Shown here piece after piece: positions 1 to 5,998 of a DNA stretch of 10,442 bases. The DNA is from an uncultured Allomuricauda sp. GTDB taxonomy: Bacteria; Bacteroidota; Bacteroidia; Flavobacteriales; Flavobacteriaceae. Location of the stretch: NCBI GenBank assembly GCA_937911965.1, contig CALDPL010000405.1, forward strand, positions 1 to 10,442, in the 5' to 3' direction. The translations under genes were made by a program, and so were the position numbers. The notes under the pieces are model-generated. The model did not search any database. It had not been told where the DNA came from and saw only the letters and a program-made list of their open reading frames with translations. The stretch's first letter is position 1. Every line of letters starts with the position of its first letter.

Positions 1-172
1 CCACCTCTCCACCAGTGGGCGAAGCGGGGTAATCCCCATTGCCGCCCCTTTGGGCGAGAGCCTCGAGAAGCGCAGGGGGGATTTCCGAATCGCCTTGGGT
101 GCCACACCCGATGGTCAGCATGAGACCCAGGGTCGCACTGCCGAAGCACCACTGTAGAATCGGCTTGCCCAC
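1..172 (-). CDS. Small putative lipoprotein, 3' end cut by window edge
   Basis: Reading leftwards on the minus strand, a GTG at 172-170 opens a stop-free frame of 57 codons that runs off the window. A GGAGG (180-176) sits three bases upstream, which is close but a good Shine-Dalgarno match. The N-terminus looks like a lipoprotein signal: Lys3, a hydrophobic stretch, then LTIGC with the candidate lipidated cysteine at about residue 23. After it comes a Gly/Pro/Ser-rich, low-complexity stretch typical of exported lipoproteins in GC-rich Gram-negatives. An internal ATG at codon 18 is unlikely as the start because it would leave almost no signal peptide. The gene lies 20 bases downstream of the desaturase on the same strand, so co-transcription is likely. 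No family is recognised. It could be a chance frame, but the ribosome site, signal and lipobox together argue for a real gene. Confidence 0.55.
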   Translation of the reverse strand, partial: MGKPILQWCFGSATLGLMLTIGCGTQGDSEIPPALLEALAQRGGNGDYPASPTGGEV

Positions 173-192
173 TGTCCTCCTACGGCCGCGGT

Positions 193-1080
193 TCACTCAG
201 CGGGGGCTGCCGGCGGCGGTGGTGCGAGCCCTGGATCGAATTCGAGCTCGTCCACTCGGTTGCTATCGAGGACGTGCTTTGGAGGGTTGCGTATGCCTGA
301 TACCAGACCTACCCAGCTCAGCATTCGCAGCACATAGTAGGAGATATCGATTTCCCACCAGTAGAACCCCTGATTGGTCGAAGACTGGTAGTAATGGTGG
401 TTGTTGTGCCACCCCTCCCCTAAGGTGACCAAGGCCAACAACAATGAGTTGCGGCTAGTGTCCTTGGTTGCGTAACGGCGCGTTCCAAACACGTGCATGA
501 GCGAGTTGATCGAGAACGTACCGTGGTAAAGCAACACCGTGGACAAGAAGAAGCCGCAAAACAGCATGCTCCAACCGCCGACCAAGAACACGCCTATCCC
601 GAGTAGGATGGGCGGCACGAGATGAAAGGTGTTGAGCAACCGGAGCTCGGGATACTTCGCAAAATCCTTGATCCACTTCCACTCGGTCTCATCGTATTTG
701 GAACTCACGATCCATCCAACGTGACTCCACCACACGCCGTCCTTGGGAGAATGCACGTCGCGTTCGGTATCGCTAAACTTGTGATGCATCCGGTGATGCG
801 AGGCCCACCACAGAGGCCCCTTCTGGGCGCAGGTGGTACCTCCGAATGCCATCAGGAACTGCATGACCCGCCCCATCGTGTACGAACGGTGGGAGAAATA
901 GCGGTGGTACACACCGGTGATGAAAAACATCCTCACGCCATACAAGCCAAAACAGACCGCTAGGTCCGCCAAGCTTGGCGGAAACCAAAGCATGCCGAGC
1001 GGCGCCAGATGCAGGAGCAGGAACGGGATCGACTTGATCAAATGTGGCCGGGTCTCGGAGCGCGACAGTGTTCGGTGCAT
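193..1080 (-). CDS. Acyl-CoA / fatty acid desaturase (delta-9 type)
   Basis: A 295-residue integral-membrane di-iron desaturase of the stearoyl-CoA desaturase/OLE1 family. Such enzymes insert a cis double bond into saturated acyl chains using O2 and an electron donor, tuning membrane fluidity. All three histidine boxes are visible: HRYFSH (59-64), HRMHH (96-100) and HNNHH (225-229, within GEGWHNNHH). The spacing of hydrophobic segments (about 18-55, 152-185 and 245-262) fits the usual four-helix layout with the boxes facing the cytoplasm. Other family hallmarks are the WWASHHRMHH context and the D-H-S-P-K-D run just after box 2. There is no fused cytochrome b5 domain, so an external ferredoxin or similar donor is inferred. 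The C-terminus ends in a Pro/Ala-rich tail (286-295). The ATG at 1080 is chosen because it gives the standard family N-terminus; the ribosome site is weak. The exact regioselectivity cannot be read from sequence. Confidence 0.93.
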   Translation of the reverse strand: MHRTLSRSETRPHLIKSIPFLLLHLAPLGMLWFPPSLADLAVCFGLYGVRMFFITGVYHRYFSHRSYTMGRVMQFLMAFGGTTCAQKGPLWWASHHRMHHKFSDTERDVHSPKDGVWWSHVGWIVSSKYDETEWKWIKDFAKYPELRLLNTFHLVPPILLGIGVFLVGGWSMLFCGFFLSTVLLYHGTFSINSLMHVFGTRRYATKDTSRNSLLLALVTLGEGWHNNHHYYQSSTNQGFYWWEIDISYYVLRMLSWVGLVSGIRNPPKHVLDSNRVDELEFDPGLAPPPPAAPAE

Positions 1081-1150
1081 ACGTGTGAAGATTCTAGCGA
1101 CGGCTGTGTCATGGACGGGTCATACGCTCGTCATTTCAGGGTTTTCGGGG

Positions 1151-1171
1151 CCGCTATGAGAGTTTTAGCGG
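1151..1171. repeat. 6-bp inverted repeat, possible operator or hairpin
   Basis: CCGCTA (1151-1156) and TAGCGG (1166-1171) form a perfect 6-bp inverted repeat around a 9-base spacer, about 70 bases upstream of the desaturase start. The position would suit a regulator of the desaturase, but a repeat of this size can occur by chance. There is no T-run after it, so it is not a typical terminator. Confidence 0.25.
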
Positions 1172-1416
1172 ACACATCGGGCGCGCCTAGCCCACAACCG
1201 CCGCGCGTTGCGCCATTTGCGTGCCTTTCCGCCGCACGGATGCGTGCAGTTTTGGAGCATTGCTTCCTCGTCCTCTCGGCGGGCCCCCAGGTAGCGGCGT
1301 GCCGTTCGGGTACTCCTGCAAGAAAATGACGCGGCGCGGCTGATTCGAGGGACCCAACAGCCGTAACCCTAGGCGTAGGAGAACAACGCGGCGCGACGTT
1401 ACCCCACTCATCTGTT

Positions 1417-1423
1417 GGAGGAG
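1417..1423 (+). promoter_or_regulatory. Strong Shine-Dalgarno deciding the start at 1427
   Basis: GGAGGAG lies four to ten bases before ATG 1427. An in-frame TTG at 1415 overlaps this site and cannot be the start without removing it, so the ATG at 1427 is preferred. Confidence 0.8.
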
Positions 1424-1426
1424 AAC

Positions 1427-2080
1427 ATGTCTTATAAGAAGCAGAGATCCGTTCGAAATTTCGCGGCTACCGCCCTATGCGGTGCCCTGTGTAGCTTGTT
1501 AGCACCCACCGGCCTGGTTCACGCGGTTCCGCTGGCCCCGGTTGAGCAAAGCGACAAGGACGTGCAGGCGCAATTCCTGGCGCTTGTAGCAAAATTCGAC
1601 AAGGCTGTTGGTCGCGCGAAGAAGCAGGCTTACTCGTCCGATGTACAGCTCAAGAAGTTAAAGAAGCGCGTAGAAGCCGCTGGTTGGCGCGTGACTGCCG
1701 CTCGGGAGCGCTTTGACAAGACTCAGTCCGAGCTCGCCAGCACCAACGACTCTGGCAAGATCAATAAGCTAAAGCAGAGACTTGCAGCCGACCGTCGCTT
1801 GCTCGAGATAGATGCTGGAAAGTTAACAGAACTACTGAACGACAGTCAGGGCTCTCAGGCGACGTCAAGTGAGATCTTGGAAGGCCTGCGACCACTTCGA
1901 GACGACGTGGCGATCGAAGCTGACCGCTTTACGCCGTCCGAGCCGGGACAAAAGAAGGCGGTTCGCCTGCTAGCAGATGCCGCGTGGGCGATCGAGCGTC
2001 TCGAAACGCTCGTCGAGGAATTCAAGACTGAGTTTGATGCGCCTGCCAATGAGGTTCTCGAGCGCGCAAACGTGCAGTGA
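1427..2080 (+). CDS. Exported coiled-coil protein of unknown function
   Basis: A 217-residue protein with a clear Sec signal peptide: basic start (YKKQRSVR), hydrophobic core (about 12-30) and a signal peptidase I site after VHA (residue 33). The mature part is strongly helical and charged. Residues about 45-140 are rich in Lys, Arg, Glu and Leu with heptad-like spacing, broken near the NDSG at 107-110, which suggests a coiled-coil hairpin. A second helical part (147-215) is more acidic and ends in NVQ. No cysteine pattern, metal site or catalytic motif is seen in the mature chain. The product is probably periplasmic. I recognise no family, so no function is assigned. The start rests on the GGAGGAG ribosome site. 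The gene stands alone on its strand and converges with the SIMPL lipoprotein gene. Confidence 0.8.
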   Translation: MSYKKQRSVRNFAATALCGALCSLLAPTGLVHAVPLAPVEQSDKDVQAQFLALVAKFDKAVGRAKKQAYSSDVQLKKLKKRVEAAGWRVTAARERFDKTQSELASTNDSGKINKLKQRLAADRRLLEIDAGKLTELLNDSQGSQATSSEILEGLRPLRDDVAIEADRFTPSEPGQKKAVRLLADAAWAIERLETLVEEFKTEFDAPANEVLERANVQ

Positions 2081-2090
2081 AGCAAAGGCG

Positions 2091-2118
2091 GCGAGCTGCC
2101 TGAGCTCGCTCTAGCGAG
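2091..2118. terminator. Overlapping hairpins between convergent genes
   Basis: GCGAGCT (2091-2097) pairs with AGCTCGC (2103-2109) over a 5-base loop. The second arm also belongs to another hairpin, CTCGCT (2105-2110) with AGCGAG (2113-2118). They fill the 38-base gap between two convergent stop codons, the place for a bidirectional terminator. Neither strand shows a good T-run, so intrinsic termination is only a possibility. Confidence 0.4.
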
Positions 2119-3036
2119 TCATTCTATCGCAGGCGATGGTGACTGCTCTGGCGATGCGTTGGATGGCGGAACGTCATTCGAGTCAAGGGCGAAGCGCACG
2201 ATGACACTGGCGTTAAGTTCAAGAGAGCCTGTCTCGACGGGGACACTCGACTTGGCATCGCGTGCAAAGAGCATCCCGGCTGGCTGCGGTCCCGGCGAGC
2301 CAGCTCCTTGCTCCTCGATGCTTATGATGCGGCCCAGGCGAACGCCGCTTCTCTGGGCCAAGCGCTGTGCCTTGTTCAACGCGTCTTCGATAGCCTCGTC
2401 GCGAGCTTGAAAAAGCAAGGGCTCAGGTTTATCGAGCTGCAGATCAACGCCCCAAATCGAATTCGCCCCAGCTGCCGTGGCCGCCGTCAATACTTCTCCA
2501 AGTCGATTCAAATCCCGTACCTTGATTCGCAGGGTGTTGTTTACTACGAACCAACCCTGAGCAACCGGTTGCTCTGGTGGAGACGGCTGATTCGGCTCGG
2601 ACGCAGTCTTGCTATCTGGAGCTTGCGTTGCCCCCGCTGCTCGTGGCCTCGCGTCGGCTCGGTAGTCGGTGGGCGGACGTTCGTATGAAATGCTGAAGTT
2701 GTTGGTCTGCAGATCCGCGTCCTGAACTCCCATCGCTTTCAGGTTGGCAACGAGCAGACTCATCTGCTTGTTGTTAAGTTCGACTGCGCGTTGTGGGTTT
2801 GCATCCCTGACCTCCACTCCCACGTTGGCAATGGCGATGTCGGGCTCAGCAACGGCACGCCCTGTTCCAACCACGGTCAGGCCATAGCTATCAGGGGTCT
2901 TGGCCTCGTTGACGACTTCCGTGCACGCGACCAAAGTCGGAAGCATGCACAGCAGTAGTCGGCCGGCCCAATTCCGGCGGTAGGGCTGGTTGCACGGGGC
3001 AACGGTGAACAAGGAGGTTCGCGAATTTGCGCTCAT
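2119..3036 (-). CDS. SIMPL (DUF541, YggE-like) domain lipoprotein
   Basis: A 305-residue protein of the SIMPL/DUF541 family, whose members are periplasmic or outer-membrane proteins such as E. coli YggE, linked to oxidative stress tolerance but without a settled biochemical role. The family pattern begins at about residue 51 (YGLTVVGTGRAVAEPD) and continues through NNKQMSLLVANLKAMGV, LQTNNFSISYE (109-119), VNNTLRIKVRDL (165-176) and DEAIEDALNKAQRLA (213-227), ending at about 283. The start at 3036 gives a basic region, hydrophobic core and lipobox LVAC with lipidated Cys38; a GTG at 3102 would add 22 unneeded residues. The region between the two halves of the domain carries a Pro/Ala/Ser-rich insert (about 121-160), and a similar tail follows 285. 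The ribosome site is modest (AGGCAGG, about 13 bases upstream). It is probably transcribed alone. Confidence 0.85.
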   Translation of the reverse strand: MSANSRTSLFTVAPCNQPYRRNWAGRLLLCMLPTLVACTEVVNEAKTPDSYGLTVVGTGRAVAEPDIAIANVGVEVRDANPQRAVELNNKQMSLLVANLKAMGVQDADLQTNNFSISYERPPTDYRADARPRAAGATQAPDSKTASEPNQPSPPEQPVAQGWFVVNNTLRIKVRDLNRLGEVLTAATAAGANSIWGVDLQLDKPEPLLFQARDEAIEDALNKAQRLAQRSGVRLGRIISIEEQGAGSPGPQPAGMLFARDAKSSVPVETGSLELNASVIVRFALDSNDVPPSNASPEQSPSPAIE

Positions 3037-3286
3037 GTGGCGTTCATAACCTGCCTTTTCGCGGCTCACAACTAGGGCAGATGCCCCCGGGCAGTTTGGC
3101 ACATGGGCATCCTAGATAGCCGCACCACGTCCCGGAGGAGCCCAAACCGATGCGCTCCGGCCCGGCGGACTAACGGGCAGCGTGACTCGAGCGCGCCTGT
3201 CTTGAGCATGCCGACACGTTGCCCGCGTGGGAACTGCTTTGTGCGTCTCTCGGTTTGTCGCTAGAGACGTTCGCCAGAGCTGTCGC
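3037..3286. other. Divergent intergenic region
   Basis: This 250-base spacer lies between the divergent SIMPL lipoprotein and ABC ATPase genes. It should contain both promoters, but I see no clear promoter, operator or RNA. Frames within it have no recognisable protein features. Confidence 0.4.
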
Positions 3287-3922
3287 ATGATAGAAGTTGA
3301 ACGCTTGTCCAAGATCTACGGCGCCCGGTACGCCGTCCGCGACCTCGACTTCTCAGTTGGTCGCGGAACGGTGGTCGGTTTCTTGGGCCCTAACGGTGCC
3401 GGCAAAACGACTACACTGCGCATCATCGCCGGGTTTTTGGGCGCGAGTGCGGGACGTGTTCGAGTCGCTGGCATTGATGTGAGCGAGCACCCACTGGCGG
3501 CGCGGGGCAAGCTCGGGTACATGCCGGAGCAGTGCCCGGCCTATCCGGAGATGCGCGTGCACGAGTACCTCGCGTTTCGCGCCCAGCTCAAGCGGGTGCC
3601 CGCGCGTAACCGCCAAGCCGCAGTCCAACGGGTGATGGACCGCGTGCACCTGGCGCACCGGGCGGAGACGCTGATCGGACATCTATCGAAGGGCTACCGC
3701 CAACGGTTGGGCCTGGCGGACGCCTTGCTCGGGGATCCCGACCTCTTGATCTTGGACGAGCCGACGTCTGGCTTGGATCCGAATCAGGTGCGGGAGGTGC
3801 GGCAGGTGATCCGGGAGCTGGGCGAGCAGCACACGGTGGTCGTCTCCAGCCAGCACGCCCCCGACATCGACCTGAAGGAACTGGAAGAAATCATGAAAAC
3901 CATTAAAGAAGAGGAACAATGA
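3287..3922 (+). CDS. Chimeric frame: truncated ABC transporter ATPase joined to a BlaI-like tail
   Basis: Residues 1 to about 188 are the nucleotide-binding domain of an ABC-2-type exporter (CcmA/GldA/NatA-like), which hydrolyses ATP to drive a separate membrane partner. Visible motifs are Walker A GPNGAGKT (34-41), the Q-loop PEQ (80-82), the signature LSKGYRQR (133-140), Walker B LLILDEP (153-159) and the D-loop SGLDP (161-165). At the H-loop the expected SSH reads SSQH (187-190). From about 189 the ABC pattern stops: the normal ~100-residue remainder is absent, and a Lys/Glu-rich helix ending in KTIKEEEQ takes its place. That end resembles a flavobacterial BlaI C-terminus and overlaps the next gene as ATGA. 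ATG 3287 is preferred over 3227 because the family starts at MIEVERLSK; the ribosome site is weak. The fusion is probably not a functional protein. Confidence 0.85.
   Translation: MIEVERLSKIYGARYAVRDLDFSVGRGTVVGFLGPNGAGKTTTLRIIAGFLGASAGRVRVAGIDVSEHPLAARGKLGYMPEQCPAYPEMRVHEYLAFRAQLKRVPARNRQAAVQRVMDRVHLAHRAETLIGHLSKGYRQRLGLADALLGDPDLLILDEPTSGLDPNQVREVRQVIRELGEQHTVVVSSQHAPDIDLKELEEIMKTIKEEEQ
3845..3877. other. Probable chimeric junction between two genomes
   Basis: Left of this interval, the protein, codon use and GC fit a GC-rich organism: the line 3601-3660 has 43 G/C of 60 by hand count. To the right they fit a flavobacterium: the line 4321-4380 has 29 of 60. Within the joined frame nearly every codon ends in G or C up to AAG 3875-3877; then GAA, AAA, ATT and CAA appear. 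The ABC fold breaks just after Ser188 (3848-3850). The exact base cannot be fixed, since a short stretch shared by both parents may lie here. Confidence 0.75.
3866..3922 (+). pseudogene. C-terminal remnant of a BlaI/MecI-family repressor
   Basis: The last ~18 codons of the chimeric frame (IDLKELEEIMKTIKEEEQ) form a charged amphipathic helix like the end of Bacteroidota BlaI proteins, which dimerise through their C-terminal helices. The TGA overlaps the ATG of the following M56/BlaR1-type gene, the usual arrangement for this repressor-sensor pair. The winged-helix DNA-binding part is missing because of the upstream junction. The assignment relies on the tail and its neighbour, since no DNA-binding domain is present to confirm it. 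Confidence 0.6.
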
Positions 3923-5463
3923 TCACCTATATCCTGGAAATCCTGGCATTTCAATTGGTCTTTTTGTTGGCCTACGACCTTTTTCTAAGGAAGGAAACCT
4001 TCTTTGGATGGAACCGTTTCTACCTCCTGGGTTCCTTTGTACTTTCCCTGGTCCTGCCCTGGATAAAATTGGAAGTCCTCAGTACCCCTATGCCGGAGGA
4101 ATTGGGCGGGGTGACCCTCTTTTTGACCCAATTGGACCCTGTAGTAGTGTCCCCTGGGAATCACGAACCGGGGTTTTGGGCCTCCCTTCCTTGGTTTTAT
4201 TGGATTCTTGCCCTTGGAAGCCTATTGGCCGCCTTTTCGTTTGCCATCAAGCTCTCCCGTATAGGGCGTTTGAAGCGCGAAGGGAAGGTGGAACGCTTTC
4301 CCGACTTTGTCAAGATCACCGTGGCAGGGAGCAGTCTGGCCTTCTCTTTTTTCAAGAACATCTTTTTGGGGGAAGAGATCCAAAGGGATCGGGCACGGGA
4401 GCAGCGGGTCTTGGCCCATGAGCTGGTGCATGTGAGGGGGTACCACAGCCTGGACCACATCTTTTTTGAACTGGCCCGGATCCTGTTTTGGTTCAATCCC
4501 CTGGTGTACCTCTATCAATGGAGAATGGCGGAACTCCACGAGTTCATTGCCGATGCCCAGGTGGTCAAGACCGAGAGGCGGGATCACTTTCAGCTGTTGC
4601 TTTCCCAAGCCTTCGAGACCCATAACATCAGTTTTGTAAATCAATTTTTTCATAAATCACTGATCAAAAAACGAATTCTCATGATACAGAAAAACCGATC
4701 AAAGGCCGTTTGGCAGTTAAAGTATGTATTGTTGTTGCCCCTGGTTTTGGGGATGTTGTTCTATACCTCCTGTGAAGGTGAAAGGCCTTCAGTGCCCGAA
4801 TCGACCCAAGGGAATTCCCTGGATCCATCGATCGAACATACCACCGATGGGGTATTGGAGACCTATACCTTGCGTGTCGGAGATCTGGATGCACTCACCC
4901 AAGATGAAGAACGCCTCAGATCTGAACTTTTGGACAAGACTTTAAAATCCATGGATAAAGGAGTCATAAAGATGGTTGATGAAAATCAAAAATCGATACA
5001 ATTAACGATTGAAAAGGGCGATATCAAAAGCGTCCATGTGGATAAATCCAAAGACAATGGGGTTTCCATCCATAGTTTCCCGGACAAGGAACCAACTTCC
5101 ACAAAGGAACTTTCGGTTCCCTTTGCCGTGATCGACCAGGTACCCGTATTCCCGGGCTGTGAGGACGCAAAGGACCAAAAAGCCTGTTTCCAGGAGAAGT
5201 TGCAGCAGCATGTCATCGATACGTTCCGCTATCCCGAAGAAGCCTTTGACAAGGACATTCAGGGCAGGGTGTCCGTAATGTTCATTGTGGGTACCGATGG
5301 ATCCATTGTGGATATCATGACCCGGGGTCCGCATGAACTTTTGGAAGGGGAGGCCAGGCGGATCATAGGGGAATTGCCCCAAATGCAGGCCGGGAAACAC
5401 AATGGAAAAGTGGTTAAGGTCCCCTTTTCGATCCCCATTACCTTTAAGTTGCACCACGGTTAA
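3919..5463 (+). CDS. BlaR1-type M56 metallopeptidase sensor with TonB-like C-terminal domain
   Basis: A 514-residue membrane protein. The N-terminal half is an M56 (BlaR1/MecR1) peptidase: hydrophobic segments at about 3-22, 34-50 and 92-112, then the zinc motif HELVH (167-171, catalytic Glu168). Another hydrophobic segment with NPLVY follows (about 181-199), then AELHEFIADAQVV (204-216), which holds the likely third zinc ligand. A further membrane segment (268-283) is followed by an extracytoplasmic region. Instead of a penicillin-binding domain, residues about 400-511 match a TonB C-terminal domain: VPVFPGCED, CFQEKLQQHV, YPEEA, GRVSVMFIVGTDGSI and PFSIPITF. This M56-TonB layout is common in Bacteroidota. 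In the BlaR1 model the activated cytoplasmic peptidase inactivates the BlaI repressor, but the stimulus here is unknown. ATG 3919 overlaps the upstream TGA, indicating translational coupling. Confidence 0.9.
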   Translation: MITYILEILAFQLVFLLAYDLFLRKETFFGWNRFYLLGSFVLSLVLPWIKLEVLSTPMPEELGGVTLFLTQLDPVVVSPGNHEPGFWASLPWFYWILALGSLLAAFSFAIKLSRIGRLKREGKVERFPDFVKITVAGSSLAFSFFKNIFLGEEIQRDRAREQRVLAHELVHVRGYHSLDHIFFELARILFWFNPLVYLYQWRMAELHEFIADAQVVKTERRDHFQLLLSQAFETHNISFVNQFFHKSLIKKRILMIQKNRSKAVWQLKYVLLLPLVLGMLFYTSCEGERPSVPESTQGNSLDPSIEHTTDGVLETYTLRVGDLDALTQDEERLRSELLDKTLKSMDKGVIKMVDENQKSIQLTIEKGDIKSVHVDKSKDNGVSIHSFPDKEPTSTKELSVPFAVIDQVPVFPGCEDAKDQKACFQEKLQQHVIDTFRYPEEAFDKDIQGRVSVMFIVGTDGSIVDIMTRGPHELLEGEARRIIGELPQMQAGKHNGKVVKVPFSIPITFKLHHG

Positions 5464-5508
5464 GAGGACCGGGCTGCCAAAACGACCAAAACCTCGGACG
5501 GAATAAAT

Positions 5509-5742
5509 GTGTCTGGCACGAGCAATATGGTGGACAACAGATCGATATACCGTGGGAGAATCACCGATGGGGCTTCGCTGGCCCTGCCCGGGGCCACGGT
5601 TTCCGTCGAGGGTTCCCAAGCAGGGACGGTTTCGGACTTTGACGGCAACTTTGCCATCGCCGCATCTCCGGGGGATGTCGTGAAAATCCAATACACCGGG
5701 CTTTCCAGCAAAACCATGGTGGTGCCGAAATCTGAATTGTAA
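5509..5742 (+). CDS. Carboxypeptidase-regulatory-like domain fragment, in frame after the M56 stop
   Basis: A 77-codon frame from GTG 5509 (an ATG at 5527 is an alternative) that reads like a CarboxypepD_reg-like beta-sandwich: GRITDGASLALPGATVSVEG, then GTVSDFDGNFAIAASPGD and VVKIQYTGLSSKTMVV. This fold usually sits at the N-terminus of SusC/TonB-dependent receptors or as an accessory domain in Bacteroidota membrane proteins. Here it has no signal peptide, no membrane segment and no Shine-Dalgarno site. It lies in exactly the same reading frame as the preceding M56 protein, and the frame is open from the codon after that TAA (5461-5463). It may therefore be a domain cut off from the sensor by a nonsense change, a read-through extension, or a decayed duplicate. 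Translation as an independent protein is doubtful. Confidence 0.55.
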   Translation: MSGTSNMVDNRSIYRGRITDGASLALPGATVSVEGSQAGTVSDFDGNFAIAASPGDVVKIQYTGLSSKTMVVPKSEL

Positions 5743-5998
5743 CTTAATACTAAAAGAGTTGGTTTTACTGGAGACCCTACCCGTGTATTGTTTTCCTTAA
5801 CCACGGATCGGTATCATGGCGGGGGTACAGTTCCAGGATCCGGCTTTTGTGAAAAACTCTGGAATCTTACCCGAAAATCCTCGACTCCATAGGAGAGTGG
5901 GCCAAAAAATGCATATCGGAGCTCCGGGAGGAAATCCATTACGGGGAACCCTAGTTTCTTTAAAATATCGTAATTTCAGCCAAATTCTTGGGGCGGTT
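5743..5998. other. Intergenic spacer, promoter region of the ruvC-hemW cluster
   Basis: This 256-base spacer lies before the long plus-strand gene run, so the run's promoter is expected here. A TAATTTC at 5970-5976 is close to the Bacteroidota -7 consensus TAnnTTTG, but I cannot find a matching TTTG -33 element with confidence. A 33-codon stop-bounded frame at 5853-5954 has protein-like composition and no standard start codon; it may be the relic of a gene. Confidence 0.35.

Larger units (their letters stand above)
1081..1426. other. Divergent intergenic region
   Basis: This 346-base spacer separates the minus-strand desaturase from the plus-strand coiled-coil gene and should hold both promoters. 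I see no convincing protein frame: the open frames here are Arg/Pro-rich with no family resemblance. An imperfectly placed but perfect 6-bp inverted repeat lies at 1151-1171 (listed separately), and a strong Shine-Dalgarno site lies at 1417-1423. No sigma-70 -35/-10 pair stands out with confidence. Confidence 0.5.

Noticed and set aside
39..428. Open plus-strand frame of 129 codons at the left end
   Set aside because: It lies opposite the desaturase end and the lipoprotein start, is Arg/Pro/Ser-rich and resembles no protein. The minus strand explains this stretch better.
1187..1411. Minus-strand frame of 74 codons in the spacer before the coiled-coil gene
   Set aside because: Arg/Gly/Pro-rich composition typical of GC-rich noise, with no ribosome site and no family pattern.
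3227..3286. Upstream ATG that would add 20 residues to the ABC ATPase
   Set aside because: ABC ATPases of this type start with MIEVERLSK at 3287; the added stretch has no matching features.
5002..5691. Minus-strand frame of 229 codons across the M56 gene end
   Set aside because: A shadow of the M56/TonB and CarboxypepD_reg coding on the plus strand; its composition has no domain pattern and two known domains lie on the other strand.
5747..5774. TAAAA/TTTTA pairing after the CarboxypepD_reg frame as a terminator
   Set aside because: Only five A-T pairs with no GC stem, too weak to call.
5816..5998. Longer start for the TonB-like lipoprotein
   Set aside because: It would bury the signal peptide and lipobox 61 residues inside the protein.
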